64,000 bases of DNA, taken from NCBI RefSeq assembly GCF_011764445.1, contig NZ_BLPG01000001.1, positions 9,043,316 through 9,107,315 on the forward strand. The letters are read 5' to 3'. The notes under the pieces were generated by a model, which worked only from the letters and a program-made list of their open reading frames with translations, did no database searches and was not told where the DNA came from. Position numbers and translations under genes: made by a program. The DNA comes from Phytohabitans rumicis. GTDB taxonomy: Bacteria > Actinomycetota > Actinomycetes > Mycobacteriales > Micromonosporaceae. Of this stretch, positions 17,801 through 27,162 are shown piece by piece (position 1 is the first letter of the stretch; every line of letters begins with the position of its first letter).

Positions 17801-18813
17801 GCAGCGGAAACGGCCTGCCGGTGCGGGCGCCGGGTGTGGTCACGACGTACCTCGGCCCGGTGCGCCGGGATCTGGGCTGGTTCCACGGCGGGAGCATGAG
17901 CTACGACACGCCGCCGGGCACCCGGGCGGGCGGCTGGGCCGAGACCCGGATCGAGGAGTTCACCCGCGCCGGCAGCCGGGTCGACGAGCTGGGCGAGCAG
18001 CCGCTGGTGTCCAACACCACGATCTACTCGCCGAGCACGCCGCGGTACTTCACGCCGACCTGCCTGTCCTGCCGCAACGGCGACATGTTCAACCCGGTGC
18101 ACACATTGGACAACGACGGCACCGGCGGCGGCTTCCAGGCGTGGGACATCACCAATGGCTGGTACGGCGACAAGCAGACGGAGATGAAGCTGTACCGGGA
18201 CGGCGTCGAGGTGCCGCAGCAGACCGGCATCGTGTGGATCGCGCCGCCGTTCTTCCTCTACTACAACCCGTACTTCACGCTGCCGCCGGAGAAGGCCAAC
18301 TACCGGCTGACCGAGCGCTACGAGACCTGGTTAACGACGCAGCGCTACGCCCGCACGGTCGACACGGAGTGGACGTTCACCTCACAGCGGCCCACCAGCG
18401 GCTACACCGACACCGCGGACGGCGCGAACTGCATGGGCTGGTACATCACGTTCCCCAAGCCGAAGGACGTCTGCCAGCCCACCAGCCAGCTCTTCCTCGG
18501 GTACGACCTGAACCTGCGCCTGGACAACACGCTGCCCGCCGGCGGGACGCACCGGATCACGCTCGACGCCCACCACAGCCCGTTCCTGCGCCCGGCGCCG
18601 GCGATCCGGAAGCTGGAGCTGTGGACCTCCTCCAACGAGGGCGGACAGTGGACGAAGGTGCCGACGAAGGCGCTCGGTGGTGGCCGGTACGCGGCCACGG
18701 TCACGCACCCGGGCACGGCCGGCGCGATGAGCCTGCGGGTGCGGGCGGTCGACGCCGCGGGCAACACGGTCACGCAGACGGTGCTCCGGGCGTACGGTCT
18801 ATCGGGGAGGTGA
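14896..18813 (+). CDS. Secreted S8 (subtilisin-like) serine protease with PA-like insert
   Basis: 1305 residues. A signal peptide (VPAAAVLLLMASLVAVPAAA) and propeptide precede the catalytic domain. The triad is Asp225 (VAVLDTGVD), His257 (NGHGTHVAS) and Ser434 (GTSMAAPHVAG), with oxyanion Asn in AAGNNG. After the protease comes a beta-rich region. A PA-like segment lies around 820-870 (LDVRGKLVLLDLSDICAPLC), and the protein ends in a long C-terminal extension like those of the large streptomycete subtilisins. ATG at 14896 is preferred because GGGAGG lies just upstream. The product is probably an extracellular protease for nutrient supply. Confidence 0.9.
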   Translation: MRRSVPAAAVLLLMASLVAVPAAAAPPPAAPSATEAARYGASTPLAQVTLLTGDVVSVGIEPDGEFTAEVTKPADRPDGPAALYSTVREGDALYVYPSDALGAVEAGRLDRRLFDVAYLVRNGYADATTKTLPVIVRQRNGLRAPADLPASARTATLPVVDAVAMAVDKPRASQFWDAASDGPVEKIWLDGRVRADLEQSVPMIGAPQAWASGLDGAGVTVAVLDTGVDAGHPDLAGKVTASQSFVPGQAVQDGNGHGTHVASTIAGSGAASDGRRKGVAPGASLLVGKVLGDDGGGFDSQVIAGMQWAVQQGADVVSMSLGGCCTDGTDPLSQAVNTLSAQSDTLFVVAAGNNGALGSRTINSPGAAAAALTVAAVDKQDGLAPFSSRGPRLGDYGLKPDIAAPGVAITAARADGTALGPVVDDKYTTISGTSMAAPHVAGAAAILAQQHPDWAGERLKDTLMSTAKDAGHGAYEQGAGRVDVARATTQGVIGTGGVDFGRIPYAQTEPVARTVTYTNDGDEPVTLALSASVTPRTGIAPAGMLRLDPATVTVPAHGTAAVAATFHPAGGPDTWYEGAVVARADGVEVRTAVGAFRDLKKVNLTLRAIPPDGATNLFWGGYVLARIDGRDEVPAIGTTADRPEVSGQIYAGRYAVRTFVEWRDSAGEMNAALVTVPDADVRNDATVVFDVRNARRIGTALPKPAERYAHHFGFESAGAGGAVRVRTEVRMFGDITLWTLPTGPKPTVGSFYAFSQQVYVEPRLSMRARGSSLDARYPVPNPFVGDDEIARFDGRSTLPVVYAAPGADLSTLDVRGKLVLLDLSDICAPLCSGYALDRVRAAATAGAAGVAGFGASGRGFLDPDPYAQRPYWPLYPIPTVSLDAAQGRALRDAVAKRPVTVDIDATTRPDYVYALSYPWEGRIPSTLTGTVRSDDLYRIENRLHGDTTGVANLDWTAQLPGISPIRRVGSGNGLPVRAPGVVTTYLGPVRRDLGWFHGGSMSYDTPPGTRAGGWAETRIEEFTRAGSRVDELGEQPLVSNTTIYSPSTPRYFTPTCLSCRNGDMFNPVHTLDNDGTGGGFQAWDITNGWYGDKQTEMKLYRDGVEVPQQTGIVWIAPPFFLYYNPYFTLPPEKANYRLTERYETWLTTQRYARTVDTEWTFTSQRPTSGYTDTADGANCMGWYITFPKPKDVCQPTSQLFLGYDLNLRLDNTLPAGGTHRITLDAHHSPFLRPAPAIRKLELWTSSNEGGQWTKVPTKALGGGRYAATVTHPGTAGAMSLRVRAVDAAGNTVTQTVLRAYGLSGR

Positions 18814-18818
18814 TCTCG

Positions 18819-19199
18819 ATGCCGTCGGCACAGGGAGTCGGGCACATCATGCTCACCGTCACCGACGTCCAGCGCAGCGCCGACTTCTACAACCGGCTGC
18901 TGGACGGGAAGACCATCATGTCGGCCACCGACGAGCACGGGGCGCTGGCGGTCTGCATCGGGCCCGCGCTCATGGTCGGCTTCCGTACCCGGCAGGCGAC
19001 CGAGTTCGATCCGGTCCGGGTCGGGCTCGACCACATCGGCATCCACGTCCAGTCCCGCGCGGAGCTGGAGCAGTGGCGGCGGCGCATGGACGAGCAGGGC
19101 GTGCTGTACTCGCCGATCGTCGAGGACCAGTTCGGCGTCCACCTCAACGCGAAGGACCCGGACAACATCGCCATCGAATTCTTCACCACCTCTGATTGA
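18819..19199 (+). CDS. VOC-family (glyoxalase/dioxygenase fold) protein
   Basis: 126 residues with the vicinal-oxygen-chelate pattern: GVGHIMLTVTDVQRSADFYN at the start, VGLDHIGIHVQSRAELEQW in the middle, and KDPDNIAIEFF at the end. Candidate metal ligands are the histidines in GHIML and DHIGIH and the glutamate in IEFF. The gene begins 5 bp after the protease stop, with GGGGAGG 8 nt before the ATG, so it is in the same transcript. The substrate cannot be told from sequence; fosfomycin- or bleomycin-type resistance and metabolic roles are both possible. Confidence 0.82.
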   Translation: MPSAQGVGHIMLTVTDVQRSADFYNRLLDGKTIMSATDEHGALAVCIGPALMVGFRTRQATEFDPVRVGLDHIGIHVQSRAELEQWRRRMDEQGVLYSPIVEDQFGVHLNAKDPDNIAIEFFTTSD

Positions 19200-19231
19200 C
19201 AATCCTCGATGAGAGGTCCGACGATGGGTGG

Positions 19232-20221
19232 GTGACCCCGAGTCGGGTGTGCCGGATCGCCGTCGCGGTGGTGGCCGCGACCGTGGTCCTGCTGCCCGGC
19301 CAGGTGGCCGCCGCCGACCCGCCGGACACCGTGCCGCCGGGCCCGCCCGGCCGTCCGGTGATCACCGGCATCACGTACACCGGCGCGACGATGACCTGGG
19401 CGCCGGCGACCGACGACCGCGGCGTCATCACCGAGTACGCGATCTGGCAGCGCACGCCCGACCGCGGCGACATGCTCTACAACGTCGCCCGGACCACCTC
19501 GTTCCGGTTCGGCGGGCTGACACCCGGCACGTCGTACACGTTCTTCCTGCGGGCCTCGGACGGGCAGAACTACGGGGCCGCGTCGGAGCCGGTCACGTTC
19601 CGGACCCTGACCGCGCCGGTCGAGTCGCAGCCGCCGAGCCGGCCCGGCACGCCGGTCGTCACCGCGCTCACCCCGACCAGCGCCGAGCTGCGCTGGGCGC
19701 CGTCCACGGACAACGTCGCCGTGATCCGGTACCTCATCTACCGGGTCTTCGGCACCCAGCAGACGCTGTTCTCGTACGGGTACGAAGACGCGACCGGCCG
19801 GCTCAACGTCCTGGTGCCGGACCTGGACTACACGGTCGTCGTGGTCGCCGAGGATCCCGCGGGCAACCGCTCCGCGCCGTCCGCCCCATTGCGGCTGCGG
19901 ACGCCGCCCGACCCGGCCGCCGCGTGCCGGGTCGCCTTCGCCGGGCCGACGCCGGGGATGCCGAGCACCTATCGGCTGGCCGTGACGTACACCGGCCCGG
20001 GCCGGATGCACTGGTCGGTGCGGTTCACTCTGCCCGCCGGGACGGTCGTGGCCTGGTCCTGGTCCGCGGGCTGGCAGCAGGTCGGCGACCAGGTCGTCTT
20101 CTGGTACGAGGGCTGGGCCGACTCGCTGGCTCCCGGCGAGACGCTCACGCTGGACATGGCGCTCACCGGACCGGGCCGGCCCGATCCCGCCACCGTCCGG
20201 CTCAACGGCGCGGCCTGCTGA
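19232..20221 (+). CDS. Secreted protein with two fibronectin type III domains and a CBM2-like end
   Basis: About 329 residues from a GTG. A signal peptide (VAVVAATVVLLPGQVAAA) is followed by two FN3 repeats, each starting PPGPPGRPV or PPSRPGTPV and containing the typical ATMTWAPATDD and AELRWAPSTDN strands and GLTPGTSYTFFLRASD. The last 105 residues (CRVAFAGPTPGMPSTYRLAV onward) resemble a cellulose-binding-like beta sandwich with terminal cysteines. No catalytic domain is present. It sits upstream of a xylanase, so polysaccharide binding outside the cell is likely. Confidence 0.72.
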   Translation: MTPSRVCRIAVAVVAATVVLLPGQVAAADPPDTVPPGPPGRPVITGITYTGATMTWAPATDDRGVITEYAIWQRTPDRGDMLYNVARTTSFRFGGLTPGTSYTFFLRASDGQNYGAASEPVTFRTLTAPVESQPPSRPGTPVVTALTPTSAELRWAPSTDNVAVIRYLIYRVFGTQQTLFSYGYEDATGRLNVLVPDLDYTVVVVAEDPAGNRSAPSAPLRLRTPPDPAAACRVAFAGPTPGMPSTYRLAVTYTGPGRMHWSVRFTLPAGTVVAWSWSAGWQQVGDQVVFWYEGWADSLAPGETLTLDMALTGPGRPDPATVRLNGAAC

Positions 20222-20306
20222 CGCACGGTTACCGCGCGTAGATCTCACGTCTTTCCTGTTCACGGACCTGTCGATGAAACTCGCCCATCGTCACCCTTGG
20301 ATTTAC

Positions 20307-20319
20307 CGGAAACCTTCCG
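20307..20319. promoter_or_regulatory. Palindrome upstream of the xylanase gene
   Basis: CGGAA-ACC-TTCCG is a perfect inverted repeat about 160 bp upstream of the xylanase start in a 256-bp spacer. It resembles the GAAA-N-TTTC-type operators upstream of actinobacterial xylanase and cellulase genes. The rest of the spacer shows no gene. Confidence 0.4.
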
Positions 20320-20465
20320 TAATCTGAGCGTGGTCCGGGCCCGCGCGACCGAAGCCGGCGGGAGGCTCGGACGGGTTGTGCGCCAGCACAACGGGCCTGG
20401 CGGAGTGGCACCCCGGCCCATGGCGTCCGCACGCGCCGATGAGCACCCACCCACCACCGTTCTGA

Positions 20466-22001
<1,536 letters not shown>

Positions 22002-22047
22002 TGACGGCCGGCCATCCGCCCCGACCGCGTCCAGCGGCCCCTCTTGT

Positions 22048-22132
22048 CGTCGATCAAGGGCGAACGGTCGTGCTTTGATCTCCGATCCACGACCGTTCGC
22101 CCTTGATCGACGCGGTTTCCCTTGATCGGCGC
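22048..22132 (+). repeat. Nested palindromic repeat, copy D (left outer arm missing)
   Basis: An 85-bp copy that starts at the inner arm CGTCGATCAAGGGC and ends at the right outer arm CCTTGATCGGCGC. It lacks the left outer GATCAAGG block present in the other six copies. Confidence 0.8.
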
Positions 22133-22458
22133 TGGCTGGAGGCACGCCGCACACGATCGCAAAGCGTCCGGCGCCGGCGCGATCGTCTTTGTCGTACACG
22201 CGTCCGGAGCGCCGATGGGGCGTTCACGCGCGGGGTAGCCGGAATGGCTGCGGGCGGCAATCCGGCATGGAGGAGGCGGCGGCCGTTGCGGCACGGCGGC
22301 ATCGAACTGCTGGGGGCCCGTCCCGCCGTCCCGACAAGGGCGCCTCCGCCGCCCGGCCGGCTGAGCAATTCCCGGCGAGTTCGTCCCCCAAGATCGGCTG
22401 TCTCAGATAGGCTCTCGCGGGATATTGGCCTTCGTGCGTCCGTTGCCCTTTGCTGCGC
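22133..22458. other. Spacer upstream of the peptide gene
   Basis: About 330 bp with no convincing gene. It contains an 8-bp inverted repeat ACGATCGC (22154-22161) and GCGATCGT (22180-22187), and a GC-rich stretch that could fold. The last 80 bp are lower in GC (CAGATAGGCTCTCGCGGGAT) and are the likely promoter area for the peptide gene. No known riboswitch was recognised. Confidence 0.4.
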
Positions 22459-22665
22459 ATGGGTCGGCGGCGAGAACGGAATACACGGTTGAACACTAGC
22501 TCAGCGGACGTCGAGACAGAGCTGCCTGACCTTGGCGGCTTGTCTTTCGACGAACTCCGCCGCAGGCCCGCCGACGCCCTTGAGCCCTTTCGCGATGCCA
22601 TGCTGAACCAGGTCGAGCGACCTCGGGTCAACCTGGGCTCCGGTCCGCCTGGGCGTGCTGACTAA
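22459..22665 (+). CDS. Precursor-like small peptide (FxsA-like leader), putative RiPP substrate
   Basis: 68 residues from the ATG at 22459, or 58 from a TTG at 22489 that has a somewhat better upstream GGA. The leader-like part DVETELPDLGGLSFDELRRR resembles the conserved DLxGLSLxEL stretch of FxsA-type precursors of actinobacterial cyclophane and HExxH-modified peptides. The C-terminus (PRVNLGSGPPGRAD) is short, Gly/Pro-rich and lacks the FxSxx ending, so it is a variant. Directly downstream (36 bp) lies a gene for a HExxH peptide-modification protein. Its role as a precursor is inferred from sequence resemblance and position. Confidence 0.6.
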   Translation: MGRRRERNTRLNTSSADVETELPDLGGLSFDELRRRPADALEPFRDAMLNQVERPRVNLGSGPPGRAD

Positions 22666-22700
22666 TCTTAACAGGACGCTACGGACGAGGAGAGCCTCCA

Positions 22701-24521
22701 TTGGTGGCGGACGCCCACCCAAATGCCATTCCGCGCCACCGGTTGCCGGTCGCTTGGTTCGATACGCTGTCGACCGGTACCGGCTCCGCGGAGATTACCC
22801 AATACCTGTGGAAGACGGAGCGGAGTCGACGGCTCCTCCTCATCAGCACACTGCTGGATACCGCTGAGGAAGACCCGGACCGCCTCCTCGGGCCGCTGCC
22901 GGCGGCCGGGAGTGTCCGGGGCATCCTGACCGCGGCCCAAGCGGCGGCGCCGGAGGCGTTCGACGACCTCATGCTCTACCCGCAGGTGGGGAGCTGGGCG
23001 GCGTACGCGTTGCGGCGGCACCGGGGCGGGGCCAGCAGCGACCTGCCGCTGTGGGTGGACTTCGGGGGCATCCACGCCCTCGGTCTGGCCGCTGCGGCCC
23101 GTGCCGGCCTTACGTGGTCCACCACGGTCCCGGTACGCGACGGCTGCGTGATGCTGCCGGCGGCGGGAATGGCGCGGCTGTCGGCGGACGTGACCACAGT
23201 GGAGGCCAGTACCACGGGCGGCGTGATCCGCCTCATCGACGGCGAGTGTGAGGTCGTCATCGAGCCGTGGCGCCAGATGGACACCGATGAGTGGTGGTGC
23301 CTGCGGCGGGTGCGGGTCGGCGACGGCCCGACTCTGACGGTGTGGCTTGACGATCTCGACCCGTTCCGGGATCTCGCGGATCCGGTGCCACCGGCCAGAT
23401 TGGACGGTCAGGCGTTCGCGCGGTGGTGTGCGCTGTTGGAAGACGCGTGGAGCCTGCTGTGCCGGGACCATCCGGACGAGGCGGCCGCGATGGCGGACGG
23501 GGTCGTGTCGCTGGTGCCGCTGGCACCGGTGCCGGGCTGGGACACCCGCAGCGCCTCCAACGGCGAGGCGTTCGGCAGCGTGATGGTTTCCGAGCCGCCG
23601 GACGCGCTGACGCTGGCCGTCGCCCTGGTCCACGAGTATCAACACATTGGCCTTGGTGGTTTGATGCATCTGCTCCGGCTCGCCGGAGAGGATGACGGCT
23701 CGCTGTACTACGCGCCGTGGCGCGACGATCCACGGCCGTTGCACGGATTGCTGCAGGGCGTCTACGCGTTCTTCGGCATCGCCAACTTCTGGCGCCGGCA
23801 CCGGCGTACGGTCAGCGGACCGCTGGCCGCCCTCGCCGACCTGGAGTTCGCGTACGCCCGCACGCAGACCATCGAGGCGGCCCGGATCGTGCGGGGCGCG
23901 GCCGCGCTCACCGACCAGGGTGGACGCTTCGTCGACGGGCTCCTCGCCCGGCTCCTGACGTGGTCCGACGAAACGGTGCCGGCGGAGGTGACGCGGCTGG
24001 CCGGCATCAACGCCGACAGTCATCGGGCCGGCTGGCGGCTGCGCCACCTGCACATCGACGAGCGGCAGGTGGCCGCTTTGGCGACAGCGTGGACCGCCGG
24101 CGGCACACCTCCGTCCGCCGGGCCGGCGCGGATCGTGCCGCACCCCGATATCCGGTGGCACCAAAGGATTCCCGCGCTCACCCGGCTTCGCGCGCAGGGC
24201 AAGCGCCTGCCGGAGACCACGGATCCGCAGGGCTGGCATGTGCTGTCCGCCGCGGAGAACGCGCTCGTGGCGGGGGACCTCGCGGCCTCGGAGGCGGCGT
24301 ACAACAAGGCCGTGGCATCGGCCGAGCCCGGCCCGGACGACGAGCTTCGCGCATGGGTCGGACTGGCCCTCGCCGGGGGAGCGGGACGCCACGCGGGCAC
24401 GGCCCGGGCCCTTCGGGAACGGCCGGAGCTCGTCCGAGCCGTGCACGCGAGGATCGGTGGAGGTACGGACCCGCTCGACATCGCGGCGTGGCTGGCCCCG
24501 GCGCTCGGCCCGCCCGGGTAA
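22701..24521 (+). CDS. HEXXH-motif peptide-modification protein (TIGR04267-like)
   Basis: 606 residues from TTG at 22701 (GAGGAG about 8 nt upstream; GTG at 22704 is possible). The key motif is His311-Glu-Tyr-Gln-His315 in ALVHEYQHIGLGGLMHLLRL, followed by DDGSLYYAPWRDDPRPLHGL and LQGVYAFFGIANFWRR, as in the HEXXH putative peptide-modification family. Members are often fused to or beside FxsB-type radical SAM proteins, and some have been proposed to be 2-oxoglutarate-dependent peptide hydroxylases. No radical SAM protein is present here. It ends 7 bp before the convergent stop of the NB-ARC/TPR gene. The substrate is presumably the peptide encoded just upstream. Confidence 0.8.
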   Translation: MVADAHPNAIPRHRLPVAWFDTLSTGTGSAEITQYLWKTERSRRLLLISTLLDTAEEDPDRLLGPLPAAGSVRGILTAAQAAAPEAFDDLMLYPQVGSWAAYALRRHRGGASSDLPLWVDFGGIHALGLAAAARAGLTWSTTVPVRDGCVMLPAAGMARLSADVTTVEASTTGGVIRLIDGECEVVIEPWRQMDTDEWWCLRRVRVGDGPTLTVWLDDLDPFRDLADPVPPARLDGQAFARWCALLEDAWSLLCRDHPDEAAAMADGVVSLVPLAPVPGWDTRSASNGEAFGSVMVSEPPDALTLAVALVHEYQHIGLGGLMHLLRLAGEDDGSLYYAPWRDDPRPLHGLLQGVYAFFGIANFWRRHRRTVSGPLAALADLEFAYARTQTIEAARIVRGAAALTDQGGRFVDGLLARLLTWSDETVPAEVTRLAGINADSHRAGWRLRHLHIDERQVAALATAWTAGGTPPSAGPARIVPHPDIRWHQRIPALTRLRAQGKRLPETTDPQGWHVLSAAENALVAGDLAASEAAYNKAVASAEPGPDDELRAWVGLALAGGAGRHAGTARALRERPELVRAVHARIGGGTDPLDIAAWLAPALGPPG

Positions 24522-24528
24522 GGGCGCC

Positions 24529-27162
24529 TTACAGCGGCATCGGATCCACGTCGCAGTTCGCGCGGGCGCGGTCGCGTGCCGCCGCGATCGCGGGGTGCCC
24601 CGCGCCGAGCACGTCGTTGTACGTCCGGAGGGTCTCGTCGAACAGGGACTCGCCCTCGGCGTCCCGGTTCAACGCGACCAGGTCCAGGGCGAGATTGAGC
24701 GCGCAGGCCAGCGTCGATGGGTGGTCGGCGCCAATGATCTGCCGGGAGTGATGGAGGGTCTGCGCGTCGAGTTCGTGGGCGCCGGCCGGATCTCCCATGG
24801 CTATCCGGTCGCTGGCCAGGTTGATCGCGCAGGTGAGGGTGAGGACGTGTCCCGGGCCGAGCAACCGGTTGAGCGTCCGCCAGGAGGACTCGTTGTGTTC
24901 GCTGGCCGCGCGCACTTCCCCGAGCAGCCGGAGCACCACGCCGAGGTTCGTCCGGGCGTACAAGGTGTACGGGTGTTCGGCGCCGAGCGTCGAGTGGTAT
25001 CGGGCCGCGGTCAGGTCGGCCAGCTCCCGCGCGCGTTCCAGGGCACCGGTCTCCCTGATGTCGACCGCGAAGTTCAGCGCGGCGGCGATGGCGTCGTGGT
25101 GCAGCGGCCCGAACCGCTCCTCGAAGCGGCTCATGGTGTCCTCGGCCAGCTTGTACGCGGACTCGTGGTCTCCGGAGCGGCGGCGGGCGACGGCGAGGTT
25201 GCGGGCGATCTTGATCGTCTCGGGGTGCCCGACGCCGAACAGCCCCACGTACCGCTGGTAGAGGTTCTCCACCAGCCGGCGCGAGCGCACGTAGTCGCCG
25301 CACTCGCGTTCGTCGATGGTGAGGTTGTTCAGCGTCCGCAGCGTCTCCGGGTGGTCGTGCCCGAGGACGGTGACGCGCTTGCGGTACGTGTGGCCGTCCA
25401 GCCGCCGCGCGGTGCGGAATTCACCCGTCAGGCGCAGGCTCACGCCGAGGCTGTGCGCCGCCCGCAAGGTGTTCGGGTGGTCCTCGCCGAACACCCGTCC
25501 GGCCCGCTCGAACGCCTCCAGGTCGGTGTCGCGGGCGGCGGAGAACCGGCCGGACGCGCGGTGGGTGAGGGCCACCATGTTCATCGCATCGATCGTCTCT
25601 GGATGGTCGGATCCGACGGTCCGCCGGTACCGGTCGAGGCTCTCGGTGGTGATTTCGGTGGCCTTGTTGAACTCGCCCTCCGCCCACCAGTAGTACGCGA
25701 GCCACTTCTCCGCCTTCAGCGTCTGGCGGTGGTCCGCGCCGAGGCCGGGCATCGCACGCCACTCCTCGACGACCTGCTGGGCGAGGTTGCGCCCGCTGCG
25801 GTAGTCGCCCCAGTAGTAGTAGAACTCGATGAGGTTGAGGACGAGCTCGCGGGCCCAGTACTCCTCGCAGCGGGTGGCGTTGGAGGCGGTGAGGTGTGAT
25901 GCGAGGGCCTGGTAGCGCAGCCAGTGCGCCTGGTCGCTCGGCTCGCCGGGCTTGCCGCCGCCGGCCAGCAGGATGTGTGCCCCGTGCTCGATCGGACCGC
26001 GTTGGGTGTCCGGCATCCGGCCGCGCAGCACCGCCTGGACGAGACGGTGCAGTTGCAGGGTCTGGCTGCGATGGTCGATCTTGGCCAGGACGTACCGCTG
26101 GATATCGCGCAGGGCCCGGTCGAACTGGCTCGCGTCCTGCAGAGCCTCATCGAGCTCCGTCGCGATCGGAGTGCTCCGCGGACCGGTGAACAGGTCCCAG
26201 TCGATCGGCTCGGGGGCGAAGAACGAGCAGACCTGCAGAAGCTGAAGAGCCGCCGGATTTTCGGTGGCGAGCCGGTCGAGCGCCACGTTGGCCGCCGCTG
26301 CGACGGGCATTTCGTAGCCGGGCGAAGATACCACCATCGTCAATTCGTCGCGCTTCTGGGCGAGCAGTTCCAAATACTCGTCGACCGCCATTCCCGTCGT
26401 GGCCACCCAGGCCGATGCGTGCTCGATCGCGAGCGGAAGGTCGCCGAGCGCCGCCGCGAGCCGGTCGGCGTCCACGCCGTCGAGTTGGGGATTGCGCGCC
26501 TGCAACAGTTCCATGCTTTCCGAACGATCGAAGACGTCCACCTCGAGCGTTTCGCTGATCTGGCCCCACTCTTGTCGCCTCGATGTGACGATCACCTTGC
26601 CGGTGCCGGCCTCGGGAATGTATTCCCGTACCGTTTCCGGAGTCTCGGCATTGTCGAAGATCAATAGCCAATTGGGGTGCGGGGTGCCGGCGCGCAGCGC
26701 CTCCCGGACCTTGGGCACGGCGGTGATCACCTCATTGCCGACGTCCATCCCCAGGCGGTTGCCGAGTTCGATGATGGAGGCGAGGATCTGCGCCGGCCGC
26801 TCGGAGGGCACCCACCAGATCACGTCGTAGTCGCCGCGATGGCGGTAGGCGTACTCGATAGCGATTTGTGATTTTCCTACGCCACCCTCGCCGTGTAGCG
26901 CCTGCGGCAGCACGGCGGCGACCCGTTGTGTCTCGAGCCTGCGCTCCAACTGTTCCAGCAAGGCCCGACGCCCGGTGAACACCGGATTTCGGGTGGGAAT
27001 GTCGCCCCACACTTCCGGGCCGGTCTCATGCTCCGGCCCTTCGAGAAATGCCCGCAGCGACTGGATGGGGTCGTCGTCGGGCAGTTCCGCCGGATCCCAG
27101 TACGACGGCGGCAGGAATCCTGGGTCTTCGAGCGGGCGGTCGGGGTCGGGGCGGGTGGGCAT
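24529..27162 (-). CDS. NB-ARC (STAND) NTPase with TPR repeats, FxsT-like
   Basis: 877 residues counted from the in-frame ATG at 27162, but probably the C-terminal two thirds of a fusion with the upstream vWA domain. The STAND NTPase has P-loop GEGGVGKSQ (91-99), Walker B-like NWLLIFDNAE and GKVIVTSRRQEW. About ten Kinesin-light-chain-type TPRs follow (repeated GxDHPxTLxxxxNLA patterns such as VLGHDHPETLRTLNNL and IIGADHPSTLACALNLALDL). It matches the tetratricopeptide protein of FxSxx-COOH systems. Proteins of this build act as ligand-triggered switches, with TPRs sensing and NTP-driven oligomerisation signalling. No ribosome site is seen before 27162, which supports the fusion. Confidence 0.82.
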   Translation of the reverse strand: MPTRPDPDRPLEDPGFLPPSYWDPAELPDDDPIQSLRAFLEGPEHETGPEVWGDIPTRNPVFTGRRALLEQLERRLETQRVAAVLPQALHGEGGVGKSQIAIEYAYRHRGDYDVIWWVPSERPAQILASIIELGNRLGMDVGNEVITAVPKVREALRAGTPHPNWLLIFDNAETPETVREYIPEAGTGKVIVTSRRQEWGQISETLEVDVFDRSESMELLQARNPQLDGVDADRLAAALGDLPLAIEHASAWVATTGMAVDEYLELLAQKRDELTMVVSSPGYEMPVAAAANVALDRLATENPAALQLLQVCSFFAPEPIDWDLFTGPRSTPIATELDEALQDASQFDRALRDIQRYVLAKIDHRSQTLQLHRLVQAVLRGRMPDTQRGPIEHGAHILLAGGGKPGEPSDQAHWLRYQALASHLTASNATRCEEYWARELVLNLIEFYYYWGDYRSGRNLAQQVVEEWRAMPGLGADHRQTLKAEKWLAYYWWAEGEFNKATEITTESLDRYRRTVGSDHPETIDAMNMVALTHRASGRFSAARDTDLEAFERAGRVFGEDHPNTLRAAHSLGVSLRLTGEFRTARRLDGHTYRKRVTVLGHDHPETLRTLNNLTIDERECGDYVRSRRLVENLYQRYVGLFGVGHPETIKIARNLAVARRRSGDHESAYKLAEDTMSRFEERFGPLHHDAIAAALNFAVDIRETGALERARELADLTAARYHSTLGAEHPYTLYARTNLGVVLRLLGEVRAASEHNESSWRTLNRLLGPGHVLTLTCAINLASDRIAMGDPAGAHELDAQTLHHSRQIIGADHPSTLACALNLALDLVALNRDAEGESLFDETLRTYNDVLGAGHPAIAAARDRARANCDVDPMPL

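Noticed and set aside
15922-18102. Long 726-codon frame opposite the S8 protease gene
   Set aside because: It is a mirror of the protease codon pattern, has Arg/Ala/Gly-rich sequence without any family motif, and lies fully inside a clear gene.
22133-22458. Riboswitch upstream of the peptide gene
   Set aside because: GC-rich foldable sequence is present but no known aptamer core was recognised.
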